Assembly (NCBI GenBank): GCA_977006965.1
Contig: OZ345369.1
Location: forward strand, 1,798,001-1,862,000
Direction: 5' to 3'
Source: Phymatolithon calcareum
Lineage: Eukaryota; Rhodophyta; Florideophyceae; Hapalidiales
DNA: 64,000 nucleotides
Shown: positions 8,678 to 17,914 of the stretch, piece after piece
Layout: each line of letters opens with the position of its first letter
How positions within the stretch are numbered: position 1 is the first letter of the stretch
Position numbers and translations under genes: made by a program
Notes under the pieces: model-generated
Told to the model about the DNA's origin: nothing
The model's input: only the letters and a program-made list of their open reading frames with translations
The model's database searches: none

Positions 8678-9549
8678 AGCGTGAAACTCCTTGAAAACAT
8701 CTGTAAAACTGTATTGCAAGAAAACGATGGTAATATGAGCGCAGTAGAATCAAAGAGCTTTGTTGTGCACTGTACTTCAAAGGCAGCACTGAAGAATTTG
8801 TGGAACAGGATTCTACAAATGCTCGAATTTTTTTCTATATGAAAATGTTCATATCGTGTTCACCAGGGATCTTCTCTTGTCCTGATCAAGATGTGTTGGT
8901 AACACTATAATAAAAATATCATCTTTCTTTCTTGTCCTGCCCACCTTCTAAATGTCCGAGCCTACAAACACACACCATCCGTCGTCGTCTTCAATACGGT
9001 ATTCGCCGCATTAGGGAAACGTGGAGCTCTGGATAAAATTCGAGCATGTCATGGAGCGTAGGCGGGAGATCACAGTCGACGGAGCACGAATCAGATGCTG
9101 CATATAGCCTCGCCGATCCCGCGAATTTACGACGGCCGCGACATAAGACCGCTTTTTCCTCCTCCCTCCCATCCCGAGCACAATTCTCGCGCCATCATGG
9201 TCCAAACCCTATCGCAGCCCCTCTTTGTGGCTGGTGCAATTGCGCGTCGACGGTCAAAATCGCAAGTTGAGAATGAGCAAACGTGCATTTGCACTGGCTC
9301 ACGCATTTACGGTAGTGTAGTTTGAAAATATGGAGATGAATCATACAAAAAACGGATCTCAGATGTAATTCTCAGCTGAGAAGCCAGCCCCTCCCAACGG
9401 CTATAAAATCCAGGAGAGATCGAAGCTGGAGGAATCCCCCTCATCTAACATACACTGGGAGTCGGTGCGCTCACAGTTGTGAAGCTAGTTGTGAAGCTTG
9501 CCCGTTTTTCCTCTCGCGACTGTACGCCGCACAACTTGGATCGCGGTAG

Positions 9550-10526
9550 TCATGCTGCTCGTAGTAAGTGATCTGATGGGCCATACGGGCACGTGACTCT
9601 CGTGTGTCTATGCGCTGCATCGCTGTCTTTCGCGTAGTTGTAGTTAGATCTAGATTGCAAAGTCGCTCCATCGTGATGAGCGTAGCTTGGGACGAGCACA
9701 TAACAATGGACTTTTAGCTTGTTGGAAACTTTGTAGGCCTCGACACAGGGCACTGCACAAGGCCTGACAAAAGTGTACCACTTCTTCAAGCGAAAGTGAC
9801 CTATATCGCCAATGGGTTTAATACCAGAGGCGATTCCTTTATTGGCAGTAGCATTACAAAAGAGGGCCGAGTTGCTTAGCTCGTAAAGGAGCAGACAGTC
9901 GTGGTTGTTGATCATGCTTCCTTCTTGGTATTGCTCGAAAAAATGGAATGGTTTACGTCTTGCTTCGTGGATTCTTGTCCTAATTGTTTTTCCTCATTGG
10001 GCCCGCCTCTATTCGGAGACGTGATGAACCATCACATGCTCTACAGTTTGTCCCGTGCGACTGTGTGTCTTGATGTATCTATCATCTACGGGATTCTCAT
10101 ACATTTATCCGATTTTCATCCATCCTTGTCGCGCGTGATCACTGTACCCCGCAACACAAGACAATGTAGAATCCCCACGAATAGTAGCATTCGTTTAAAT
10201 AGATACGTCCGGACCCCCGAACCTCAACTTTAGCTAAGGTCAAGGCAAAAAATAACAAAAACACGAACGAATAAACACTAATACTTTATCTAGACCAACC
10301 TTTCAACACAAATGATAAGCGTACGGCCACTCAGAGCGTCCTGGTTTCGAAACTGTTGATGGAACGTGTCCACAACAGTGTTCTCGCCCTGTACAGTCTC
10401 ACGCGACAATTGCCTCACTGTCTCTTTGCGAGATACGCAGAGAAACAGGATGCAGTATAATGCTACAACCACGAGAGTCCTTACCATCCATGATGGATGA
10501 CTCGTTGGCTGAGTTTTTAGTACCAT
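9550..10526 (-). CDS. probable spliced gene inside the element, membrane-anchored protein (copy 2)
   Basis: This is identical to the minus-strand gene of copy 1 (1643-2619). It has an N-terminal hydrophobic segment in the exon at 10526-10300, a donor at 10299, an acceptor at 9980 and a second exon at 9979-9550. It is divergent from the Fanzor gene, with about 100 bases between the starts. It is not recognised. Confidence 0.4.
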
Positions 10527-10624
10527 CTATATAAAGTCCACGTCAATGCTTACCTACCGAAGCTACACTCGACCACTCCACAACCTAACCACCAGCCCAG
10601 AGACCACCGAATTCTGGGTGGGAC

Positions 10625-13237
10625 ATGGATGTCGTCGCTACACCTGCCGGCGACGGCGATGACGACGATACACCGTCGAAGAAGAAAAAGCGCACAATCG
10701 CCGCGAACAACGATCTGCAAGAATTTGCGTCGATACGCAATATTCCGAAGGCCAAGAGAAGGTTAAGGGCCATGACCGTAACGTCCTCCGCGGACGCATG
10801 CATTCGGTCCGATATGCAGAACCGCGAGAAGATACTTGCCGCCATGGACGAGCATGCCAAAACGCTCGGTACTCTCCGGCATATCGTCTCCGTGTACCTC
10901 AATGTCCTCGCGGACGACAAGCCTGCTGACATTTCACACGAACTGGTGTTTGAAAATTGGTTTATATCAACGCTGTTTCTGCGTTTCGCCAACAGACGCG
11001 TACGCGCTGACGCCGAAAGAAGATGGAAGGATAACGATGTCGAGCCTGTGCGACTTCATTTCCAGCGATACGTGCAGGAGAACCCAGTGCAGCAGTCGGC
11101 CATCGACTCCCTTTCGCACTTTCCGCAGCGATGCGTCTCCACCTCGCTGTCCACGCAAATGCTAACGGCCATGAAGAGGCATCTCTCCGAAGAATTTAGC
11201 CGTCGTTCACTTTTACATTTAAAGTGCCTCTTGGCGCAAAGGCTTCACCACCTGGCGGTCAATTGGGACACTTTCCAAAAGGACATACAAAACGCCAGCA
11301 AAGTGGTTTTTGAATGCTGTACGACCTCGGATGACGATCGCCCGGTCGAATTAATTACAAAATTTTGTGATCCTGAACGTCTGAAACAGTGGCCGGAACC
11401 GCCTAACCGTCTCGAAAACTGGCCGGAACCGCATAAGCGTCTCGAAAACTGGCCGGAACCGCTGCTCGACGTCGTCCAAGAATACCGACAAGAATTCAGC
11501 CCAATGCGCACACCGCCGAAAAAGCGCAACACCACGACGCCACCGGAAGAGTTCGACAACTTCCAGTACCAGCAGAAGAGCAATTTTTCTTGCATGTTAC
11601 GACTGACGCACATGTTCAGGGAACGCGATGCTGCGATTTTGGAAAACAAACGCCAAGTCTTGCAGTGGGTCAACAGTCGACAACCGATTGTTAAGCTCTC
11701 GTCGTCCAAGGAGGGCTATAAAGCTCAGATGCCTCGGAGTGCCATACTTCTACGTCCAAAGTGGTTGGATAATGACGCTCCTTTCAATCCTGACGACGGA
11801 CACCGACTCGTGAAAATGGTCAAGCTGTGCAGGGAGGCACTTCTCGGCAGCCGAACATTCCCCGGCTTTGATATGGTTCCGCCGTCATTTCACCTGCTCC
11901 CCAAGTTCGCTTTGACCAGGGCTTTCGTGCCCTACGACCGCGAGTCACTCATCACGTTGCTCAACAGTGTTGGGGTTCCTCATCTTCCTCGGAATTCCAG
12001 AATTTGGTGGACCTCTTGTTTCAGCTTCCATACGAAGGAAACAGTGCGACGGAATATTGATGTTCCACGGAAGACCTCGGGCAAATCACGAAAGAACCGC
12101 CGGAAAGTGCTCAAACTTTCACGCCGACTGCGGAAGGGCATACCTGTGCTCTCGTCGAGTGCCTGGACGCTCAACAAACGGGCGTACGAGAAGATAAAAC
12201 GGGACCCTTCGATGCCCATACCGTGGCTAGTGAACTCCATAACCACGGACGGCCTTCAGGTGAAGGTCGTCTTGGCGACAATAGAAGACACGCGGGCAAG
12301 CCGAGTACCCACCGGTCTTGACGTGCTCGACAAGAAAGGCTACCGAGAGATCTCCGGCGCGTACGACGTCAAAAAGCATACGAAGGGTGTGTTCAAGGGC
12401 GCGAAACCGGTTCCCCGAGATCTAAGGGGCGAAATCATCGCTATCGGTCTCGACCCCGGTCTGGTCGAAGTGGCCACGACGGCAAGAGCAACAATGAACT
12501 TTCCAGCTCGCGACTTCAAGTCGTCGGCATTCGCGCAGTTTGGTACCAGCTTTCCGACCAAGAGGTACCGTCGTGACAACCTGTCCATCCATTCGCAAAA
12601 CTTCGAAAAGAAGAGGCGACAAAACGACCCTGCGTACCGAGCTGCCGTGCAGCGATTTAGCGAGGTGACGCTGAAGGAGGCCGGAAAAGCGCGAGCGTAC
12701 GCCACGGTCGTTCACGAGACTTTGCCCATCATGATGGAGGAACTTCTAAGTCCCCTGCGGCGACAGAAGCGGTTTGCGCGTTTCCGTGCCGGGCAAAGAG
12801 CGATGCATCACCTTGCATCCTCGTTATTGTTCGACGAGGAACAAATAGAGCTGCGGCGGTTGAAGGGCCAAGAGAAGAAGCAGAAGAAGAAGGAGCTGTA
12901 CGGTCGTCCCCGGGTCGTTTTCTTCGGCAACGCTGAGTATAGGTTTGGGAAAAGCGGGCCCACTCCAAGGAAGAAGCTGATTCGGGCTTTGGCGAAAGTG
13001 TGCCCTGTAGTTCTGACGGACGAGTTCCGGACGTCTGCACGTTGTCATGGATGTGGGATGCCTATGCAAAAGGGCAAAGGTTTTCGTGTTGTACACTGTC
13101 CAAACAGTGCACCGGGCGAGAACTCCTGCAGCGTGGGCGACATTGACAGGGACGTGAACGCCGCGCGCAACATAGGAACATGTGGTGTCCACATGCTTTT
13201 AGGAAAAGAGCGTCCGGAGTATCTGTCTAGGTCGTAG
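10625..13237 (+). CDS. Fanzor RNA-guided nuclease (TnpB/Cas12-like), copy 2
   Basis: The 870-residue protein is identical to copy 1, with all RuvC motifs (Asp610, FFGNAEY, Glu800, Asp843) and the zinc ribbon intact. The same TATA box lies upstream at 10528-10535. That two intact ORFs persist in the window argues against long-term neutral decay of this family. Only the flanking DNA, and so the predicted guide, differs from copy 1. Confidence 0.92.
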   Translation: MDVVATPAGDGDDDDTPSKKKKRTIAANNDLQEFASIRNIPKAKRRLRAMTVTSSADACIRSDMQNREKILAAMDEHAKTLGTLRHIVSVYLNVLADDKPADISHELVFENWFISTLFLRFANRRVRADAERRWKDNDVEPVRLHFQRYVQENPVQQSAIDSLSHFPQRCVSTSLSTQMLTAMKRHLSEEFSRRSLLHLKCLLAQRLHHLAVNWDTFQKDIQNASKVVFECCTTSDDDRPVELITKFCDPERLKQWPEPPNRLENWPEPHKRLENWPEPLLDVVQEYRQEFSPMRTPPKKRNTTTPPEEFDNFQYQQKSNFSCMLRLTHMFRERDAAILENKRQVLQWVNSRQPIVKLSSSKEGYKAQMPRSAILLRPKWLDNDAPFNPDDGHRLVKMVKLCREALLGSRTFPGFDMVPPSFHLLPKFALTRAFVPYDRESLITLLNSVGVPHLPRNSRIWWTSCFSFHTKETVRRNIDVPRKTSGKSRKNRRKVLKLSRRLRKGIPVLSSSAWTLNKRAYEKIKRDPSMPIPWLVNSITTDGLQVKVVLATIEDTRASRVPTGLDVLDKKGYREISGAYDVKKHTKGVFKGAKPVPRDLRGEIIAIGLDPGLVEVATTARATMNFPARDFKSSAFAQFGTSFPTKRYRRDNLSIHSQNFEKKRRQNDPAYRAAVQRFSEVTLKEAGKARAYATVVHETLPIMMEELLSPLRRQKRFARFRAGQRAMHHLASSLLFDEEQIELRRLKGQEKKQKKKELYGRPRVVFFGNAEYRFGKSGPTPRKKLIRALAKVCPVVLTDEFRTSARCHGCGMPMQKGKGFRVVHCPNSAPGENSCSVGDIDRDVNAARNIGTCGVHMLLGKERPEYLSRS

Positions 13238-13374
13238 TCGTCCCACTATTTTTCTGTTTATTAGCTGGCATGCATAAGTATGTCTAGTGCCTCTACCGTG
13301 TTCATACGGGTTGCTCTTAACTCTTGTTTACAAGGGGAGCAATACTGTTGCCTTTAGAGGGCAATAAACAGCTC
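13238..13374 (+). ncRNA. putative omega-RNA (fRNA) scaffold at the right end, copy 2
   Basis: The sequence and stem-loops are those of the copy 1 right end. The predicted guide from this locus would begin TTCATTCGTATCACATC at 13375, different from that of copy 1. Confidence 0.45.
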
Positions 13375-13499
13375 TTCATTCGTATCACATCATGTCGCAA
13401 AAAGGCCACTTTCCGAACATTTATGAGGTGCTTTCGTAATGAAGATTCCGATCAGCTTTCTGTCGAGATCTCCACAATATAGGGCACAGGACCTAGACG

Positions 13500-13900
13500 G
13501 ACTTATTATTTCGGAGGTGCATTACTGAATGTGCGCATTTTGTTCAAAGAAGACAATCGAGCCATGACGGTCGAAGGGAAAAGGAAAGAGAAGAGCAGAA
13601 TTCTTGGATTGACTTTTTTGGAAATGACCACGACATTTCGGCAAGAGCGGACTTGTTCCGCCGAAGGCGCTGACTAGGGCTCAGTCCTCAACAAAATTAC
13701 CGAGTGCCGGATGTCAGCACGATGCCATGGGTATGGGGACTATTTTGCAAAAGGATGATGGTTTTCGCGTGCCGTGCTGTATTAACGAGAAGAGACCGCC
13801 GCGAACAGTTTGGCAGCATGCACTATAAATATTCTGCTTACTAGCACTTGTCTAGGTTTCTCTTAGTTCTTGAGGAACAAAGTAATTTTAGTGGACAAGT
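13500..13900 (+). pseudogene. decayed 3' part of an older, related Fanzor gene
   Basis: Directly right of copy 2 the DNA aligns by eye, in order, with the Fanzor 3' coding region. There is a match to the segment encoding HHLASSLLFDEEQIELRRLKG (about 13515-13575). Next comes a TTTTTTGGAAAT that corresponds to FFGNA (about 13612). Then comes a frame reading TECRMSARCHGYG, matching TDEFRTSARCHGCG (about 13700-13740). Stops, frameshifts and loss of a zinc-ribbon Cys (Tyr instead) show it is dead. Divergence is far greater than between the two intact copies, so it is an older family member. The upstream two thirds of the gene are missing. Confidence 0.65.
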
Positions 13901-14160
13901 AGCTTACGAAAGTACCGAGCAGATAGCACATCTTTCTCTAAAATCAAGATCACGGCGGAGAAGTTGGGAGTCCAGGGACCAGCGTAGAAGTGCCCAAGAA
14001 ATGACCGAGGTGGAATGCACAATTTTGTATTCTTAGCTTGATTTCCGTCGTCAAAACCTACAGAAACTTTACATCATTCACCGATACGCAGTACGTACAT
14101 GTTTTCATCCAACCGTCGGAGAACGTGCCCAATTTTGTGACCGACTGGCTCGCAACGGTG

Positions 14161-14620
14161 TCACAGATTCTGAACTACCGCAACAAAACAGAAGAATATG
14201 GTAAGTATGAGGCCCATTCCACAACAAACGAGTATCCGACCTCCTGACTTTTGCCGGGTTCCATACACCATTATCAAACGAGAAACCATGAAATCACTTG
14301 TCAGCAAAAACAAAGAGAAAAATACAAGTCCCGCTACACCTGTGGGCAGGATATTCCCGGCCGCTCCAATGAGGCCGAATGCAACGCTGTCCAACGCCAA
14401 GACCTAATGCACGTGCGAAGAGCCTAACGGAAGTATGGCGATTGCAATCACGCCCTTCGCGAAGTAGACCCCTCGAATGCCACGCTTCTTGGGTCAGACT
14501 CACTACATGCACCGTTGGCAAGCCGGACATTATTTCCGCAACTGGAAGAATTATTATTGCCGGGATCGAAAGAACGAACCGAAAGTTCAGGATTCACGTA
14601 GGTCGTTGAGAATTAGATAT
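14161..14620 (-). pseudogene. fragment of a multi-pass membrane protein gene, broken
   Basis: On the minus strand a hydrophobic reading begins NFRFVLSIPAIIILPVAEIM and passes through QEAWHSRG. It must shift frame to GVYFAKGVIAIAILPLGSSH, meets a TAG, and continues as SVAFGLIGAAGNILPTGVAG and further transmembrane-like stretches to 14161. It looks like the C-terminal helices of a transporter, but the family is not clear. One frameshift and one stop suggest a pseudogene; an intron could also explain them. Confidence 0.35.
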
Positions 14621-15227
14621 ACAGACAGTTGGAATTGCTGTTAGATTGGATAGGGCCGCAAGAGCTGAGTGCCAGCAGTGAAGAGGACGACCCGTTAAAA
14701 ATCGCTGCACGAACAATCCAACACTGACATGCTCGGAACAGCTATTCCGGCGTCATCAAGCCCACATCTGCTTCCAGGATAAGATTCGACATGCATCCGT
14801 GGTTCAGGTTTGAAGACTCCGCAGAACTGGTGTTTTGAGCAGAGGCTTGAAGGCGATGCAGGATGTTGGAAGCCGGGATATCGCCTCGTTCTCTCTACAT
14901 GGAGGAGGCGAACTACACTCACGGAGCACGAACCAAGATACTCCGTGTCATCGTGAAAAATGTTTCGACCTTGTACGAAGGCCCCAGGAAGTTAGGAAGA
15001 AAACGTTTCCGCAACATTTTCGGCTTGATCAACTTGAAATTTAATACCAAATGGCCAGACAGCCATGCGAGCTTGCGCCACGTCGGAGCAGGAAAAGCGG
15101 GTGATTGAGAGAGTGTTTAGCAGCAAGACTCGCACAGCGGCACGAAAGCACACTATATCACATAAAGAAAATACAACCCAGGCGCGGCCATGTAGTTTGC
15201 GAGAAACAAGCATCAATGACTGCAAAG
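14621..15227. other. intergenic, no supported gene
   Basis: Only short overlapping ORFs are present, none with recognisable motifs. The plus-strand ORFs at 15065-15502 are shadows of the RNA-binding protein gene that ends at 15228. Confidence 0.5.
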
Positions 15228-16076
15228 TCAATCCTGATACATGTCATTGGTCTCCATTGCGGGTCGACGATCATGACCACGGCCATTACGGCGCCACCCT
15301 CCGCGCCTGGTGCCATAACTACGACGTCCGGTATCCGCAAAGCGGTCTCCGTCCTGAGCGTCCATGTCATCAAAGTCCCTGTCACCACGGAAGTCCGGGC
15401 TTCGACGGACACGGGTGCCATCACCATCTGTATCAACAATCATTTTGCGGCCTCTTCGACTGCGCCCGATACGAATCGGGGCAGAATCGGTTGATAGTGT
15501 GATCTTAAGCGGACGGTTATCAAGCGGTACATTGTTGTAGCGCTTGATGGCATCAAGAGCGTCTTCCATGGCTTCAAAGACTACTTCGGCACTTCCGGAG
15601 GAAGTACCGTCCGGTAGAACGAAAAGTCGGGCAGATTTGAGAGGACCAACGGTTTCAAAGAGCTCTGAGATATCGCTCTGAGTCACACCATGGTCAAGGT
15701 TTGAGACGGAAACCTTCGCGCCCTTATTCACCTTCTTGGGTGGCGCGTCCACGGGGGTGTTTTGGTCATCAGCACCGCTTCTTACGTTTTGAGCCTTTTT
15801 ACCGTTTTTACGAAGGATTTCGATGTCCATCTTATTACCGCCGCCGCGGGAGCGACGCTTCTTCTTGATACCGCCACGGACCTTAGGGGAATCCTTGACA
15901 GGAGTTTCTACTTCCATATCGCCCTTGTTGTTGGCGTTTGGGTTGGCATCCTTGTTGTCCTGGCCACCCTTCTTTGGGCCCTTGTTTCGGCGACTGCGGA
16001 TGTTCTTCTTGCGCTCTTGCTTGCGCTGCTGACGCGCTTCGTTGACGATTTCGTCAAGCGGACGGTCGATGTTCAT
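15228..16076 (-). CDS. ALYREF/Yra1-type mRNA export adaptor (THO complex subunit 4)
   Basis: I start this 282-residue protein at 16076, because MNIDRPLDEIV matches the short N-terminal motif of the ALY/REF family. The ORF extends upstream but that part looks like leader sequence. A long Lys/Arg- and Gly-rich linker follows. A single RRM lies at about 121-194 (KVSVSNLDHGV ... GSAEVVFE ... YNNVPLDNRPLKI). The RNP1-like GSAEVVFE and the NVPLDNRPL end are characteristic of ALYREF. The tail is RGG-like and Asp-rich (RRGGWRRNGRG). The family couples transcription and splicing to mRNA export in the nucleus. No introns are seen. Confidence 0.87.
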   Translation of the reverse strand: MNIDRPLDEIVNEARQQRKQERKKNIRSRRNKGPKKGGQDNKDANPNANNKGDMEVETPVKDSPKVRGGIKKKRRSRGGGNKMDIEILRKNGKKAQNVRSGADDQNTPVDAPPKKVNKGAKVSVSNLDHGVTQSDISELFETVGPLKSARLFVLPDGTSSGSAEVVFEAMEDALDAIKRYNNVPLDNRPLKITLSTDSAPIRIGRSRRGRKMIVDTDGDGTRVRRSPDFRGDRDFDDMDAQDGDRFADTGRRSYGTRRGGWRRNGRGHDRRPAMETNDMYQD

Positions 16077-16249
16077 CACGGGTTTGGGTGGAGGTGGGAG
16101 AACTAGAAAAGCGCGCCGGATGCGATGGTTGAGCAAGTCAGCAAAACGAAAAGCGGGGGCACCAGGGAGCTTGTGGACGTAATATGCACCGGCGGAATGG
16201 CAATGTGTTTTTTTGACTGTAAAAGTTGAGCTGCATGGGGCGCCGTTTT

Positions 16250-16669
16250 TCAAACAAAAAAATTCGAACTTTTTTCAAATTTTAGCATGTACAGTACACA
16301 ACTCGGTGATGCATGCCTCATTGTAGTTTCAAAAAAGTAGCATAAATCGTTCTTTTTTGCCTCCAATTTTGCACAGTGAGAGTAATGCCAAGTGGCACTG
16401 TAAGCATCATGATTCTTGAGAATCGTCAATTGGCGGTCTAATGGGCTATCATATCGGCCGGTTCCCTCCATTATCATAATGTCATCGAGCAGTGTGGTGC
16501 ATGATGCACCACACCGCAGCTGCTCGATGACAGACTTGGCGCTATCGTGCCAGGCCGGATGGACATGGTCAAGGAGCTCCTTGCCAGATACCAGCTGATG
16601 CTCTGAAAACGCACTAGACCAATTACTAGTCTTCAATATCGTGTTCCATATCGACATGGAAGAGGACAT
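16250..16669 (-). CDS. hypothetical 139-residue ORF, PAS-like stretch
   Basis: The ORF ends just upstream of the ALYREF leader. A segment around residues 26-55 (HQLVSGKELLDHVHPAWHD) resembles the end of a PAS fold (LLDxVHP). A 51-bp imperfect palindrome lies within it. It could be an exon or fragment of a larger PAS gene, or chance. Confidence 0.25.
   Translation of the reverse strand: MSSSMSIWNTILKTSNWSSAFSEHQLVSGKELLDHVHPAWHDSAKSVIEQLRCGASCTTLLDDIMIMEGTGRYDSPLDRQLTILKNHDAYSATWHYSHCAKLEAKKNDLCYFFETTMRHASPSCVLYMLKFEKSSNFFV
16481..16531. repeat. 51-bp nested inverted repeat
   Basis: The outer arms GTCATCGAGCAG and CTGCTCGATGAC are perfect 12-mers. Inside them TGTGGTGCA faces TGCACCACA. The transcript would form a long hairpin. 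Confidence 0.75.
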
Positions 16670-17914
16670 TCAAAAAATTGTGCTACGAACGCGAGCCTTC
16701 GAGGAAACTGACAAGTGAAGCAAGCTTTCATACTGCACGGGAAAGCGGACTTGGGGCTCCACCTGGACGCTGGAGAAGGGCTCTTGCTGCTAGACCGCGA
16801 CGCGAAAACTCGACGAAATCTACAAATTTGAGTGGAGTAACGCTTTTGCAATAGACAGTACCAGCTGGTACTGTGGTACTACCAGCCGAAACACACTTTC
16901 GTTACAGGTTTAGTAGTCTACCCGAGGACATTTAATGGAGGCTAAAGAAAGAATACAGAAAGGGCAATGATGTTGTGTGGTATAGCAAATTTTCTGGTCG
17001 TCTGGAGCGTTCGCCGGACACTTGCCACCACTGCAGTAAAAGACGATCAGAGAAAACCTCTGGCCTCTGCAACCAAGCCCAGTGTTACTTGTTCAACAGT
17101 CAAAAGACTTGTTTTCTAGTAACGCGTTGAACTGCGTCTACATCTTGCGTCAGGCGCTCTCCGCCCTCTTCTGCAGCATCCCAAGGTGAACTTTTTGTCT
17201 GTGCGCGGTGGCTGCTGGTGACCCGTAAAGCGTGCCGCAGACAGAGAGCGGAAAACATCTTCTGCCTCGCTCGAATTCGTGATCTCGTGTGCACTGTTTT
17301 AAAAGTCTATTCTGATTCAAGGGCCCAACAATATGGCAGTCAGGAATATTATCAGCGGTGCAGACTGCAGAAGATTTGAAGGGCTGATCGTTTCGACTCT
17401 GTCGCTGGCTCGTCACCGCGGTGACGATGATCTACAATGAAGTAGAGCAAAATTTGATGTCCTGCAGAGATTGAGTACCTTTTGCAATTTGATGGAACGC
17501 ATCCTTGCCTCGTGTTTCCAATTTCCCCCGCTCGATCTTCGCCATCGGAATGACTCGTGTATACATTGGTCCTGACCTAGGTATAATGCCTGTTGTAATT
17601 GCAGAAACATGATCTTTCGAGAGGTTGCTAACGCTAACGGCATTGCCCCTTCCCTTTGTACCCACACCGTTGTACAGCTTTCATCCCTAAATCAAGGCGG
17701 TAAAATTTTTTAGGATGAGCAGATCCAATTCTTGTCGTTTTGGAGGGATTGCGTGGAATGCCCGCGAACTTTGCTGAATTTTTTCTTCGTATTTCACACC
17801 TAGCCATGCCTCATCTCACCTTTCCCCCGTCTACCAGCCGACCGAACAAGGAATCCAACAAGAGCAGAACGGCACCTCTATGAATCCCCACATCCCACAG
17901 CCCTAGTCTAAGCG
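16670..17914. other. intergenic, one small ORF of note
   Basis: The minus strand at 17432-17665 has a 77-codon ORF (MGTKGRGNAVSVSNLSKDHV...) with reasonable composition but no recognised motif. The run 16856-16890 contains the GTACCAGCTGGTAC palindrome. The last 200 bases are the leader of the transporter gene. Confidence 0.4.

Larger units (their letters stand above)
8948..13374 (+). mobile_element. Fanzor element, copy 2 (4427 bp)
   Basis: This is an essentially identical second copy of 1041-5467 in the same orientation. Its left flank is the 3' region downstream of the dehydrogenase (ending CCCACCTT). Its right flank begins TTCATTCGTATC and runs into a decayed Fanzor-related sequence. Neither flank matches the flanks of copy 1, so this is transposition of the element and not a larger segmental duplication. 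The near identity over 4.4 kb implies a very recent event or gene conversion; misassembly is the other explanation. Confidence 0.9.

Noticed and set aside
8948-13374. Segmental duplication of a larger region
   Set aside because: Identity ends at the same two points in both copies, and the flanks are unrelated.
1020-13390. A shared left-flank motif (TAM) for the two insertions
   Set aside because: The flanks end GTCAAT and CACCTT; only the last T is shared, and two sites are too few to define a motif.
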